Source of the DNA: DATJPR01 sp963811705
Lineage (GTDB): Bacteria > Bacteroidota > Ignavibacteria > UBA10030 > UBA6906
Assembly: GCA_963811705.1 (NCBI GenBank)
Contig: CAWESL010000002.1
Span: 434,001 to 498,000 of the forward strand
DNA: 64,000 bases
Reading direction: 5' to 3'
The translations under genes were made by a program, and so were the position numbers. The notes below the pieces were generated by a model that was not told the DNA's origin, did not search any database, and saw only the letters and a program-made list of their open reading frames with translations. Positions within the stretch are counted from its first letter, which is position 1. Each line of letters begins with the position of its first letter. This document shows, piece after piece, positions 25,614 through 34,292 of this stretch.

Positions 25614-26726
25614 GTGAAGATTCTCGGTTCCACTCCTATTCGTAGAGCCAGCATACTGGTTGTTTGGGTCCTGACGACGATCCAATTTGCCGTAGGTCAA
25701 TCGAATGACTCGAGTCAGGCGATTTCTTTCAGTGGATTTGTCGACGCGTATTACAGCAAGAACTTCGATTCGCCGATCTCCAGGACGAACAAGCTGAGGA
25801 ACTTCGACATCCCCGAAAATCAAATCAACCTGAGTCTCGCGGAGATCGTGCTCCAGAAGAAGGCCCAGCCGATCGGCTTTCGCGCCGATGTTGATTTCGG
25901 CACGGCCAACGATGTTGTGCAGGGAATTGCCCCCTACGGGACAACCCCATTCAGCACATCGACCATGCTGCAGCAAGCATATCTTACCGCGATTGTGCCC
26001 ATCGGGAATGGATTGACCGCAGACGTCGGCAAGTTCGTGACGCACATGGGATACGAAGTGATTGAATCCAAGGATAACTGGAATTACAGTCGATCGCTCT
26101 TGTTCGCATGGGCAGTACCGTATTTTCACACCGGTCTGCGGCTGACGTATCCGTTTGCGGACAATCTCTCATTCGCCGTGCATGTCGTGAACGGGTGGAA
26201 TTCGCTTATCGACAACAATGCCGAGAAATCCCTCGGGCTTCAGGTGATATATTCCCCCACAGTATCGACTGCGCTGATCGTCAATGTCATCGACGGCGTA
26301 GAGCAGCCGACGGGAGCAGAAGCGGGCAAAAAGAAGGTCTTTGATTTCATCATCACCCAAAATATCGGAGAACATCTCGTAGTCGCGATCAATGCCGACT
26401 ATGGCGACGAAACGTTGATCGTCGGGAAGCCGACGTGGAAGGGTGCCGCGGTGTATGGACGGTATAGCATGAATCCGAAGTCGGCAGTCGCTCTCCGGGC
26501 GGAGATCTTCGACGATCCCACGGGATATTCCACGGGCACAGGGATTCCAAACTTGGATGTACGAGAGGTCACCGCGACCTATGAATACAAGTTCGCCGAT
26601 GCTCTCCTTGTCCGCACGGAACTTCGGACCGACTTTTCGAACGCTTCCCTCTTTGATAAAGGGTCCAGCGTGAATTCAAAACTGACGCAAACAACGCTCC
26701 TCGTAGGCCTTGTGGCAATGTTCTAG
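25614..26726 (+). CDS. Outer-membrane porin-like beta-barrel linked to kdp
   Basis: 370 residues, GTG start with AAAGGAAT upstream. Signal peptide 1-29. The rest alternates amphipathic strands with typical porin features: FSGFVDAYYSKNF at the start, LADVGKFVTHMGYEVIE, LLFAWAVPYFHTGLRL, and a C-terminal Phe (LLVGLVAMF) needed for barrel assembly. It matches the beta-barrel porin-2/OmpL-like group. A porin of this type directly behind kdpB is common in Bacteroidota and probably lets K+ cross the outer membrane. Confidence 0.8.
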   Translation: MKILGSTPIRRASILVVWVLTTIQFAVGQSNDSSQAISFSGFVDAYYSKNFDSPISRTNKLRNFDIPENQINLSLAEIVLQKKAQPIGFRADVDFGTANDVVQGIAPYGTTPFSTSTMLQQAYLTAIVPIGNGLTADVGKFVTHMGYEVIESKDNWNYSRSLLFAWAVPYFHTGLRLTYPFADNLSFAVHVVNGWNSLIDNNAEKSLGLQVIYSPTVSTALIVNVIDGVEQPTGAEAGKKKVFDFIITQNIGEHLVVAINADYGDETLIVGKPTWKGAAVYGRYSMNPKSAVALRAEIFDDPTGYSTGTGIPNLDVREVTATYEYKFADALLVRTELRTDFSNASLFDKGSSVNSKLTQTTLLVGLVAMF

Positions 26727-26776
26727 AAGTACCCGGAATCGGATTCCTCCGAATCGGACACATTCTCGATCGTTCC

Positions 26777-27535
26777 GTGATCAAGACAAAACATCCCTCC
26801 GCACTTGTCATTGCGGCGGAAAAGGAAAACAGGAAACCTCTCGAAATCGTTCTGAGCAAGGGGGGTATCGTCACATCGGCGGTGAACTCCATCGAGGAGA
26901 CAACGAAGCGACTTGAGGAATCTACTCCGGACATCGTCGTGCTCGACATGGATGACATGGGAGAAGACCCTGCCGGGGTCGTGTGCCGCCTCCGCAGCCT
27001 CGTGAAATCTTCCATTGTTGTTCTCTCGGAACGGGAGCATGAGCAGGATATTATCCTTGCGCTCGAAAACGGTGCGGATGAGTATATCGTCAAACCATTC
27101 CGTACCGGCGAACTGATCGCCCGGCTGAGAACGCTTCTGCGTCGTCAATCGGAGCGTGAGGAGGAAGAATCTGTCATCCGCCGGGGACCGATGGTTATTG
27201 ATCTTCGCACCCGTTCTGCACAATTGCGCGATCAGGCGTTAGAGCTCACCGGGACTGAATTTGCACTCTTGCTCCTGCTACTGCAGAACGCCGGAAAAGT
27301 ACTGACACACAGGTACATCCTCCAGCAACTCTGGGGAGAGCAGTGCAGCGAAGACACGGAATATCTCCGCGTGTTCATCGGTCACCTCCGGAAGAAGATC
27401 GGAGATGATACGGCGAAGCCTCAGTACATTTACACCGTCACCGGAATAGGATACGCATGGAAACTGGAACCAAGCCCGGACCCAGAGCGTGGGAAGGCGG
27501 TGCGCGATTCAAAGAAGGTGATGAAGGGTGATTGA
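26777..27535 (+). CDS. kdpE: OmpR/PhoB-family response regulator, KdpE-like
   Basis: 252 residues, GTG start. Receiver domain 1-125: phospho-acceptor Asp in VVLDMDDM (about 55), Lys in YIVKPF (about 108). Winged-helix domain 140-240 with LTGTEFALLLLLLQNAGKVLTHRYILQQLWG and the closing IYTVTGIGYAWKL. Placed at the end of the kdp operon, so it likely controls it. The receiver is divergent in the first acidic pair (AAEKEN), so metal binding may be weakened. The sensor kinase KdpD, normally adjacent, is absent from the whole window. Name by context. Confidence 0.8.
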   Translation: MIKTKHPSALVIAAEKENRKPLEIVLSKGGIVTSAVNSIEETTKRLEESTPDIVVLDMDDMGEDPAGVVCRLRSLVKSSIVVLSEREHEQDIILALENGADEYIVKPFRTGELIARLRTLLRRQSEREEEESVIRRGPMVIDLRTRSAQLRDQALELTGTEFALLLLLLQNAGKVLTHRYILQQLWGEQCSEDTEYLRVFIGHLRKKIGDDTAKPQYIYTVTGIGYAWKLEPSPDPERGKAVRDSKKVMKGD

Positions 27536-28200
27536 TTCCCCCCATTCTTTATCCCTCCAGCCACTACTTTGTTCTCTTCTTTATATACCAAAGCCCCTTT
27601 TTAGGCGCATTTCATTGTGAGAATCTCAGGCATAGAGTAGCTTACAGTCAGTGATTGGAAGGCGACTATCATGCTTGCGTTTCTTTCTTCATACCCATTG
27701 CTCTGCATCGTGTCAGGGGCATACTTGCTCCATTCGGCACTCTTTTACGCTCGGATTCGAAGACCGGCAAGTAAAAACGCGGGGCAATACATCGAAAGGG
27801 ATGCCTACTCAGAATACCTCTCGACTGCAAGAAACAGGGGCTAGGCTGTGGGGGGAAGGAGAGGGGGAGACTTTGAGACTTGGCAACTAAAGATCGGACT
27901 CCGTCTTCTGCTTACTGCGTACCAGGCGCCCGATGCACGCGCTATGCTGGGCGTATTAGGATTCTGCTCCGGCGTTGTCGGCGGACTTGTCATTGGCGGG
28001 GACATCCGCACGCCCTACGAGTATCAGACCGTTCCCGACATTAGTGTGTCATGCTCGCTTCCCTCCTTGCACCAATCATATCGGTGTGTTACACTTCACT
28101 GACCCGGTTGCAGCTGCTTCGCACAACCAGGCAGTGCTGCCACAAGTGGTCCCCGGGTAGGAAACAAAGAATCAGTTCACAGGGCTACAGTGCATAAAAG
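27536..28200. other. Region behind kdp operon with an octamer repeat and a possible mini-gene
   Basis: No firm gene. A 57-codon frame at 27671-27844 (ATG after GGAAGG) would encode a one-helix peptide, MLAFLSSYPLLCIVSGAYLL then a basic tail; too weak to call. At 27850-27877 there is an octamer run (GGGGGAGA, CTTTGAGA, CTTGG) related to 5327-5358. Confidence 0.35.
27857..27880. repeat. 8-bp tandem repeat, related to 5327-5358
   Basis: Units GGGGGAGA, CTTTGAGA and CTTGGCAA follow a run of purines. Same octamer register and same last units (CTTnGAGA, CTTGG) as the array at 5327-5358. Confidence 0.45.
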
Positions 28201-28425
28201 ATGGCGTCTATTGTGAAAAGCGACGAGTGTTTATGTTGTCAGAAAGGGATCACAAAATCCCTTCCGCGCATTTGTCCGTTGTGTACTCAAGTCTTCGCTG
28301 GCAACGGCTGGGATGGTGTTGACGCACATTGGCGGGTGAGACACGAACAGGTCATGCCATACGAAAGATTCTGGGCGGGATTGTGCCCCGATCACAAAAC
28401 GCCTCCACGACGCATGCACGGCTGA
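28201..28425 (+). CDS. Small C2H2-like zinc-finger protein
   Basis: 74 residues. Cysteines at 10, 12, 13, then CPLC (25-28) with His43 and His48 forms a CxxC-x14-H-x4-H arrangement typical of a zinc finger. Further Cys62 and His65 near the end. No ribosome-binding site is obvious (AAAAGATG), which lowers confidence. Function unknown; possibly nucleic-acid binding. A terminator-like hairpin lies about 110 bp downstream. Confidence 0.5.
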   Translation: MASIVKSDECLCCQKGITKSLPRICPLCTQVFAGNGWDGVDAHWRVRHEQVMPYERFWAGLCPDHKTPPRRMHG

Positions 28426-28534
28426 CCAGGAAATGGTTCTCGCAATCTGAGAAGGGCGGGTCGTCAATGCAGAATTTTCGGCATAACCTGATTCGCTTCT
28501 TGTAAGTCAACATATCGTACACCGCCGCTGAGGC

Positions 28535-28563
28535 CAGGGAAACCGGACAGGCTTCCCTTTTTT
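28535..28563 (+). terminator. Rho-independent terminator-like hairpin
   Basis: AGGGAA and TTCCCT pair around a 10-base loop and are followed directly by TTTTTT. It would end transcription coming from the small zinc-finger gene. Confidence 0.5.
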
Positions 28564-28788
28564 GTAGGTCGATCGCTCTCCCTCATGAAATCGGCTTAGC
28601 GACCTATTTCTGTCGCATTCGAATAGCGAAGTTTGACCCATCGGAACGAACCATAGACAAATGAAGTTAAAACTTCGTCATCCGGGTGGCAAGAAGGAAG
28701 AGTTGCTGTCGATTTTTAGGCGCCGACGACGACTATACCGTGACGGCAGTCTGCTGCACAGAGTCGGAATGCGTCCTGAGGAGAAAGT
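28564..28788. other. Short intergenic stretch before YCII gene
   Basis: No gene seen. It carries GAGGAG, the ribosome-binding site of the next gene, near 28778-28783. Confidence 0.3.
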
Positions 28789-29154
28789 ATGAAATTCATT
28801 TGTGTGGGCTATTTCGATCAGAAAGCGATGGACTTGCTTCCCAAGGCCGAGGTCGAGGCGATCATGAATAAATGTGATCCTTACGTCCAGGAACTCTACA
28901 AGAGCGGCCATCTGATCTACGATGCCGGACTGGATATCGAAACCAGGAGCGTCCGGACACGACGAGGGAAACTCTCGGCCACCGACGGACCCTTCGTCGA
29001 AACCAAGGAACAGATCGGCGGCGTATTCGTGATCGAAGCCCAGGACTTCGATGACGCGGTCCGGATCGCCTCACTCCATCCCGCCGCACGAATGGGTGAG
29101 GAGTTCGGCTGGGGCATCGAAATCCGCCCCATCCGAATTTTCGAAAAACGGTAG
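28789..29154 (+). CDS. YCII-related (DGPF-domain) protein
   Basis: 121 residues, start set by GAGGAG 6 bases upstream. The family signature DGPFVETKEQIGGVFVIEA is at about 66-84, followed by the ASLHPAARMGE helix. YCII-like proteins have a ferredoxin-like fold with a conserved His/Asp pair and are small cytoplasmic enzymes of unclear reaction; in many bacteria they sit beside ECF sigma factors, which is not the case here. Confidence 0.88.
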   Translation: MKFICVGYFDQKAMDLLPKAEVEAIMNKCDPYVQELYKSGHLIYDAGLDIETRSVRTRRGKLSATDGPFVETKEQIGGVFVIEAQDFDDAVRIASLHPAARMGEEFGWGIEIRPIRIFEKR

Positions 29155-29213
29155 AACGCAGCGCCAGCGGCCTCCCTTTGTCGCATGGATTGCTTTACAG
29201 CTCCTTGACGCGA

Positions 29214-31133
29214 TCATCTTCCCTGCCCACCCGCCATCAACATCCGAAGTTCCTCCAGCTTCTTCCGTGCGTTCTCATTGCCGGGGTTCAATGCCAGCGA
29301 TCGCTCGTAGTACTGCACCGCAAGCGGATACTGGTGGTCGGGCATCAGCGCCTCGGCGTAGCTGTCGTAGACATTGGACGAATGAGGATACGCTTCAATG
29401 TTCAGCGCAAATAACTCCAGCGCTTCTTTCACCTTCTTCTGATTCAAATATTGATATCCGAGTGCGTTCATCTGCCGCTCGCTGAACAACACCGCGCTGC
29501 TGTCCTGCCTCCGCTGTGCGTGGTAATATGCCACCACCGAATCGACCCCGTCTCGCCGCAACACCTCCGAAAAGCCGGGATCCATCCTGTACATGACTCT
29601 CCAGTACTTCCTGAGGTCCACCGTCGGGCCGCTGCAGAAAAAGATCGAATTGTTATTCTCGTCCGGCATGCAATGAGGATTGGTGAAGACCGCCTTCCGC
29701 TCCACGTGCGCGAAGAGCGACTGCAGTTGAGCCCGCGAAACACCGATGGCAACATAGCTCCGCCGGAACTTCGGATGCTGAACCGCGTCGAAGTAGAACC
29801 ACCCGTCGCCGCACGTCGGCTCGGGCAAGCCGAACTCCTGCCGGTAGACGTGTATGGCCGACGCCTCACCCCAATTCCCTGTTGTAATACCAACCGTGTC
29901 GCTTGATTGACCTCCCACCTCGCGGTAAACGGCTGCAACATCCCGTGCCATCTCATCCCACCCAAACCTGTCTGCCACATGCTGAGGAAGTTCTGTGATC
30001 CGGCGGTCTTCAGTTTTCACTCCCGCGTTCACACCAACCGGCCGCAGATAGGCAGCGAGAGTGTCGGGAGGGAGAAGCGGGACGGCGAACGGCAAGGTCG
30101 GCGAACTCAGAATCACGCACACCACGGGAATCGCGATCATTGTCGCGCGCCGTCGTCCGGGCGTATGGACATGCGCTTCGATCCATTGTTCAATCCAGAC
30201 TGAACCGGCGGCGAGAAGCACGCCATACATCGGAATGACAAAATAGAACTGTCCGCCGAGGACGAACAATGCGACGCACAACACGATATAACAGTAGCCG
30301 AAAAATCGGAACGCCTTCCAGTCCTTCTTGAACAGTAGCGCCACAAGACCCGTCAGCCAGACAGGAAAGAGCACGGGGTTGTTGGGCAGGAGCTGATTCC
30401 AGAGGAAGTCCAGAACAGGCGAGGCGTGCGTCGTCCTCCCTGCATAATTCGCCGCGTACGACAGGAAGTACCAGTCGTGCGTCGCCTGCCAGTACATATA
30501 AGGGATGCCGCACAGGAGCGCGATCACACCTCCCAGCCAGATCCAGGGAGTTTTGTACCACGCGCGCTGCGGGACGAGCCAGAGCGTTACGAAGATCGAG
30601 AAGCCCAGGAAGAGGATCGTCAATTTGGTGAGCATCCCGATCCCCATCAACACACCCGCGATCAGCCAGAGGCGTTGATCGGCGCCTTTCAGCATCTTCA
30701 CAAGAAGATAGAAGACTGCTGCCCAGAGAGCGAAGCTCAAGTCGTCGTAGCTGTACAGCGATCCGAAAATGACGAGCCCGGAGAACAGGAGAACCGTGCC
30801 GGTCAGGGTCATCGCGTACCGCTTTCCGCCCAACTCTTTTGCGATGAGGCATCCGAACACCATCACGATCGCGCCGCATACAGCGGCTGCAAGATGGACC
30901 ACTTTCAGGGAATGCCCGAACAGGACGAGAAAGAGTTTCAAATAGAGGACCGAACCGGGCGGCATATCCCAATTCGAGAACGAAAATCCGTCTGCAATGG
31001 CAACGTAGTACATCTCGTCCCGGTGGTAGCCATACTCGGGGAGGAGCAGGTGAAAGAGGATCTTGACGATCGCGAACCCAAGAATGATCAGAATCTCGGG
31101 CGTGAAACGGATTTGTCGTAGGCGTTGGAGCAT
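29214..31133 (-). CDS. GT39-type (PMT/ArnT-like) glycosyltransferase with C-terminal TPR
   Basis: 639 residues with about ten membrane helices in 1-370. The loop after helix 1 has YGYHRDEMYY (34-43), matching the Asp/Glu catalytic position of lipid-linked sugar transferases of the GT39/ArnT superfamily. The soluble tail (380-640) ends in two TPR repeats (YQYLNQKKVKEALELFALNIEAYP and YYERSLALNPGNENARKK). These enzymes move a sugar from a polyprenyl phosphate to protein or glycan on the periplasmic side. The last 738 bases of the gene are duplicated at 19052-19789. Acceptor unknown; apparently monocistronic. Confidence 0.85.
   Translation of the reverse strand: MLQRLRQIRFTPEILIILGFAIVKILFHLLLPEYGYHRDEMYYVAIADGFSFSNWDMPPGSVLYLKLFLVLFGHSLKVVHLAAAVCGAIVMVFGCLIAKELGGKRYAMTLTGTVLLFSGLVIFGSLYSYDDLSFALWAAVFYLLVKMLKGADQRLWLIAGVLMGIGMLTKLTILFLGFSIFVTLWLVPQRAWYKTPWIWLGGVIALLCGIPYMYWQATHDWYFLSYAANYAGRTTHASPVLDFLWNQLLPNNPVLFPVWLTGLVALLFKKDWKAFRFFGYCYIVLCVALFVLGGQFYFVIPMYGVLLAAGSVWIEQWIEAHVHTPGRRRATMIAIPVVCVILSSPTLPFAVPLLPPDTLAAYLRPVGVNAGVKTEDRRITELPQHVADRFGWDEMARDVAAVYREVGGQSSDTVGITTGNWGEASAIHVYRQEFGLPEPTCGDGWFYFDAVQHPKFRRSYVAIGVSRAQLQSLFAHVERKAVFTNPHCMPDENNNSIFFCSGPTVDLRKYWRVMYRMDPGFSEVLRRDGVDSVVAYYHAQRRQDSSAVLFSERQMNALGYQYLNQKKVKEALELFALNIEAYPHSSNVYDSYAEALMPDHQYPLAVQYYERSLALNPGNENARKKLEELRMLMAGGQGR
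29226..29963 (-). repeat. 738-bp direct repeat, copy 2
   Basis: Inside the full-length glycosyltransferase gene. Same orientation as copy 1 at 19052-19789; no length difference between the two. Confidence 0.85.
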
Positions 31134-31218
31134 TGGACCGAGAGAAAGGGAAATAAGTGAGTTGCTTTTAGACTATACGGATTTGTGGTCGATTGGATTC
31201 ACATTTGATTCATGAGTC

Positions 31219-31935
31219 TCAGGGTTTGCTCGTTGATTCGGATTTCGGAAGGCTGGCCGTCAAATACGACAACACTTCTCCCATCAACGCATTTGCGGAA
31301 TGGTATTTCGAGAATGTGTCTTTGAGAATCGTCGCTTCGGATTGGACAAACCGGGATGGCACGAGTTCCGAACGACAGTGCGCCACGAGTTCGCGCGCCG
31401 ACTCTGGGGTGGTTTCCAGGTGGAACTGCAAGCCGATGACCGATTTTCCGACCTGGAAGCCCTGGTTCTCGCACGCTTCACTTCGTGCAATATGCACCGC
31501 ACCCGCCGGCAGGTCAAATGTTTCCCCGTGCCAGTGAAACACATCTGTTGATGCCGGAAAGCGAAAACATGATTTCTCTTTGGAAACTCCCTCAACGGGG
31601 AACCAACCGATTTCCTTGTACTCGTTTCTTCTCACCGTCGCCCCCATCGCGCTGGCAATCATCTGGGCTCCAAGGCAAATCCCCAGCACTGCTGTTCCCG
31701 CCTCGATGGCCTCACGGATGAACGCCTTCTCCTGAACAAGCCACGGGATCTCACGTTCGTCATTGACGCTCATCGGTCCGCCCATCACGATGACGAGATC
31801 AACCTCGCGGGGAGCCGGTGATCGTGGCGACTCAAAGAATCGCGTTCGTGCTTTTTTCCATCCCGCTGCATCAAGCCATGCGTCGATGCACCCGGGACCT
31901 TCGAATGGAACGTGCTGGAGGATGTGCGCTCTCAT
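31219..31935 (-). CDS. Class I glutamine amidotransferase (GMP-synthase-like)
   Basis: 238 residues from ATG 31935. Catalytic Cys in GICLGAQMIASAMG (about 83-96) and His/Glu in GLQFHLETT (about 170), giving the class I triad. Closest in style to the stand-alone GuaA-like amidotransferases (for example YfeJ/PuuD-like proteins) that hydrolyse gamma-glutamyl compounds or serve an unlinked synthetase. No synthetase partner is adjacent, so the substrate is open. Downstream of it on the minus strand is the GT39 gene. Confidence 0.85.
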   Translation of the reverse strand: MRAHILQHVPFEGPGCIDAWLDAAGWKKARTRFFESPRSPAPREVDLVIVMGGPMSVNDEREIPWLVQEKAFIREAIEAGTAVLGICLGAQMIASAMGATVRRNEYKEIGWFPVEGVSKEKSCFRFPASTDVFHWHGETFDLPAGAVHIARSEACENQGFQVGKSVIGLQFHLETTPESARELVAHCRSELVPSRFVQSEATILKDTFSKYHSANALMGEVLSYLTASLPKSESTSKP

Positions 31936-31966
31936 GATCCTTGGATCCTGGCCACAAAGATTAAAA

Positions 31967-32136
31967 CGGTTGCTTAGGCTGCCATGTTTTTGGGCCGCGC
32001 AAAACATGGTTGCCTAGGCTGCCATATTTTTCGTCCTTTGTTTACGGGCTCAAAATGACGGGATTCGCTGCCAAAAAGTGGTTGCCTAGCCTGCCATGTT
32101 TTTGGGCATTGCTAAACATGGTTGCCTAGGCTGCCA
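31967..32136 (-). repeat. Dispersed element A: four 18-bp near-palindromes (minus orientation)
   Basis: Four copies of TGGTTGCCTAGGCTGCCA at 31967, 32007, 32079 and 32119, starts spaced 40, 72 and 40 bp. Each is close to self-complementary (TGG..GCCTAGGC..CCA). The 40-bp pairs are joined by TGTTTTTGGGC....AAACA, itself an inverted repeat. Elements B (37291) and C (39107) carry the same 18-mer in the opposite orientation. Confidence 0.85.
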
Positions 32137-32175
32137 TGTTCTGGCCCCTTGCATGGCCTCTGTTGCCTTCCGCGC

Positions 32176-33264
32176 CTACTTCTTCCCCCGCCCCTCGGCC
32201 GGCGCCATCAGATCGGCATGCGCCGCTTCCATCATCAGGAAGAACGCCTGGCCTTCGGTCGCAGTCCCGGGATGATCGAACTCCGGCGAGCCGCAGACTC
32301 CCTGCACCAGCCCGAGGTCGTCAACCTTTGAATGCGCAGCAGCGCGCATTCGGTCCGCCGGGACTTTGTAGCTCGCATCGAGCCATCCCTCTTTGATCCC
32401 CCGATACGCAGAATAGGCAAGCATCTGGGCAAGATTCGTCTCGACAAACGAGCGGGGGTCATCAACAATATTGTGGAACAATCCATCGGCTCGCTGATGC
32501 GCGATGCAGCCGTCCAGGATGTCTTTGGCGTATCCGACGAGTCGCGCCCGATCGTCCTTCGTCGACGGAGGGAGAACGTGAATGACCCTGGTGAGACCGG
32601 CCGCAGCCCAACCGTTCCCAACCCCCCAGCAGTCCTTCCGCACAAGCTCCTGCTTGTCGTTATCCCACATGTGCGACAGAAGTCTTTTGTCGGGATTCCA
32701 GAGATGGGCGCGTTCTCCCTCGATCTGCTTGATCGCTTCGTCATAGTCTCCCGCCACCGCAAGGAACGGAGGAAGCATGTAGAGAATATCGCTCCATATC
32801 TGCGGGATGTTGGTGAAGTGATAGAGGATCCCCTCTTTTGTTCGCGGAGCCTTGTGTAACACATACTCGAGCATCTTGTCGAACCCGGCCTGCAGGACCG
32901 GATCGCCCGTCTTCTTCGCTGCCCAGAGTACCGCCTCGCCCGGACACGCCGCATCGCTCAGTGCAAACTCCTCGCCGAGCATCGCCAGTCGTCCATCCTG
33001 AGACTGCCGGAGGACGGCGTCCTTCGCCATCAGGATCACCAGATCCGTCTCTCCCAGTTCGAGCATCGCCTGCATGGCGACTCCCTGCTCCCACGTCGCT
33101 CGCTGCATCGAGAGCATGGCGAGCTTTACTTTGTCCGAAAGATTCTTCTTCTTCTCAATGTCATTCTGAAGTGCCGGATTCGTCTCCTTCTCTTGAATAG
33201 CCGTCGGGACGGTGAACGCTGCCGCTGCGGCCGGAAGTGTGGCGAGGAAGTCTCTTCGTCGCAT
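32176..33264 (-). CDS. Exported GH88/GH105-like unsaturated glycuronyl hydrolase
   Basis: 362 residues from the ATG at 33264; the N terminus MRRRDFLATLPAAAAAF is a twin-arginine-like signal. The (alpha/alpha)6 barrel is recognisable from WEQGVAMQAMLELG, DAACPGEAVLWAAKK, KDCWGVGNGWAAAGLTRV and GLFHNIVDDPRSFVETNLAQMLAYS. The GNGW and FVETN stretches are characteristic of YteR/YesR-type enzymes that cut unsaturated galacturonyl or glucuronyl residues off oligosaccharides made by polysaccharide lyases. Divergent from the RraA/esterase genes (about 130 bp between). Exact sugar not determinable. Confidence 0.82.
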   Translation of the reverse strand: MRRRDFLATLPAAAAAFTVPTAIQEKETNPALQNDIEKKKNLSDKVKLAMLSMQRATWEQGVAMQAMLELGETDLVILMAKDAVLRQSQDGRLAMLGEEFALSDAACPGEAVLWAAKKTGDPVLQAGFDKMLEYVLHKAPRTKEGILYHFTNIPQIWSDILYMLPPFLAVAGDYDEAIKQIEGERAHLWNPDKRLLSHMWDNDKQELVRKDCWGVGNGWAAAGLTRVIHVLPPSTKDDRARLVGYAKDILDGCIAHQRADGLFHNIVDDPRSFVETNLAQMLAYSAYRGIKEGWLDASYKVPADRMRAAAHSKVDDLGLVQGVCGSPEFDHPGTATEGQAFFLMMEAAHADLMAPAEGRGKK

Positions 33265-33391
33265 CGATATGATCCCCGGAATGTGAAGGTTGGAAGATGG
33301 GCGGAGCGAACGCAGTTCCTGCCGCCGATTATACGCAATCATTCAAGAACTTTCAACGTACATTCAAGGCGATTATTTCGAAAGGAGAATT

Positions 33392-34225
33392 ATGAAACTC
33401 CTCACTGTGTGCACGCTCCTTGTCCTCCTCGCCCCCTTATTTCCGAACTTCGCTCAGGAGAAGAGTATCGACGAAATCCGCGCCGGCGTCAACTACATCG
33501 TGACGAAGGTCTATTCGGCCGACGACGATGGCAGGATCCTGAGGTTGTACGAAGGACTCCGGGTCGCTGATGTTTCGGACGGCATGGACATGGCGGGACT
33601 CCCCGGGACCGGACTCGTGGATCCGTCGATTCATCCGGCCTGGGTAGACACCAGGACGCTCGCCCATCAGTTCAGAGGAATTGCCGTAACCGTGCGGTAT
33701 GTCCCGACGCAACGGTCCGACCGTCCAGCGCCGGGACAGAAGTTCCCGGAGTGGGAGGGCGATTTCTATACTGCCTTCTCGCATGAACAATTCACGAAGG
33801 TGATACGCCCGGGGACCGCACTGGTCATCGATGATGCCGACACGAAGGATATCGGCACGATTGGGTCGTACAACATTCTCTATTGGAAGAGCCTCGGTGC
33901 GGCCGGCATTGTGACCGATGCTGCTTCACGCGACAACGACGAAATCGCCGTGGAAAAGGTCCCGCTCTACCTTCGCAACGCGGGCCGCGGCATCAGGCCG
34001 GGCAGGAACGATGTCGAGTCGATCAACCGTCCGGTCGTGCTCGGCGGCGTGCTCGTCTGTCCCGGCGATGTTGTTGTCGGCGACAGCGACGGCGTGATTG
34101 TGGTTCCGCGCGCGAAGGCGGAGGAGGTGGCGCGGTTTGCGCGGGAGATCCTCGTGAAGGACAAGGGGGCAAGAAAGGATTTGTACAAGAGGTTGAATAT
34201 TCCTTCCGATCCCACGGTGGAATGA
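33392..34225 (+). CDS. RraA/HMG-aldolase-like protein with signal peptide
   Basis: 277 residues; start fixed by AAAGGAG before ATG 33392. Residues 1-21 are a Sec signal peptide (LLTVCTLLVLLAPLFPNFAQ), unusual for this normally cytoplasmic family. Domain signatures: VADVSDGMDMAGLPG, GTIGSYNILYWKSLGAAGIVTDAASRDNDEI, VCPGDVVVGDSDGVIVVPR. The D-x20-R-D type motif (AASRD) that binds the divalent metal in HMG/CHA aldolases is kept. RraA-fold enzymes cleave or decarboxylate oxo-acids; RNase E inhibition applies only to the E. coli member. Within a cluster of exported sugar hydrolases. Confidence 0.8.
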   Translation: MKLLTVCTLLVLLAPLFPNFAQEKSIDEIRAGVNYIVTKVYSADDDGRILRLYEGLRVADVSDGMDMAGLPGTGLVDPSIHPAWVDTRTLAHQFRGIAVTVRYVPTQRSDRPAPGQKFPEWEGDFYTAFSHEQFTKVIRPGTALVIDDADTKDIGTIGSYNILYWKSLGAAGIVTDAASRDNDEIAVEKVPLYLRNAGRGIRPGRNDVESINRPVVLGGVLVCPGDVVVGDSDGVIVVPRAKAEEVARFAREILVKDKGARKDLYKRLNIPSDPTVE

Positions 34226-34292
34226 TCCGGACTGACCGGGTCTTTTGTCTGTGTTCGGAAGTCTATTGCGGCATACAAGGAGAACCTTCACT

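Noticed and set aside
27671..27844. 57-codon frame with one potential helix
   Set aside because: Plausible start, but no known relative; evidence is too thin to call a gene.
31967..32136. Possible CRISPR-like array
   Set aside because: Spacing alternates 40/72/40, spacers are themselves conserved between loci, and no cas genes exist in the window.
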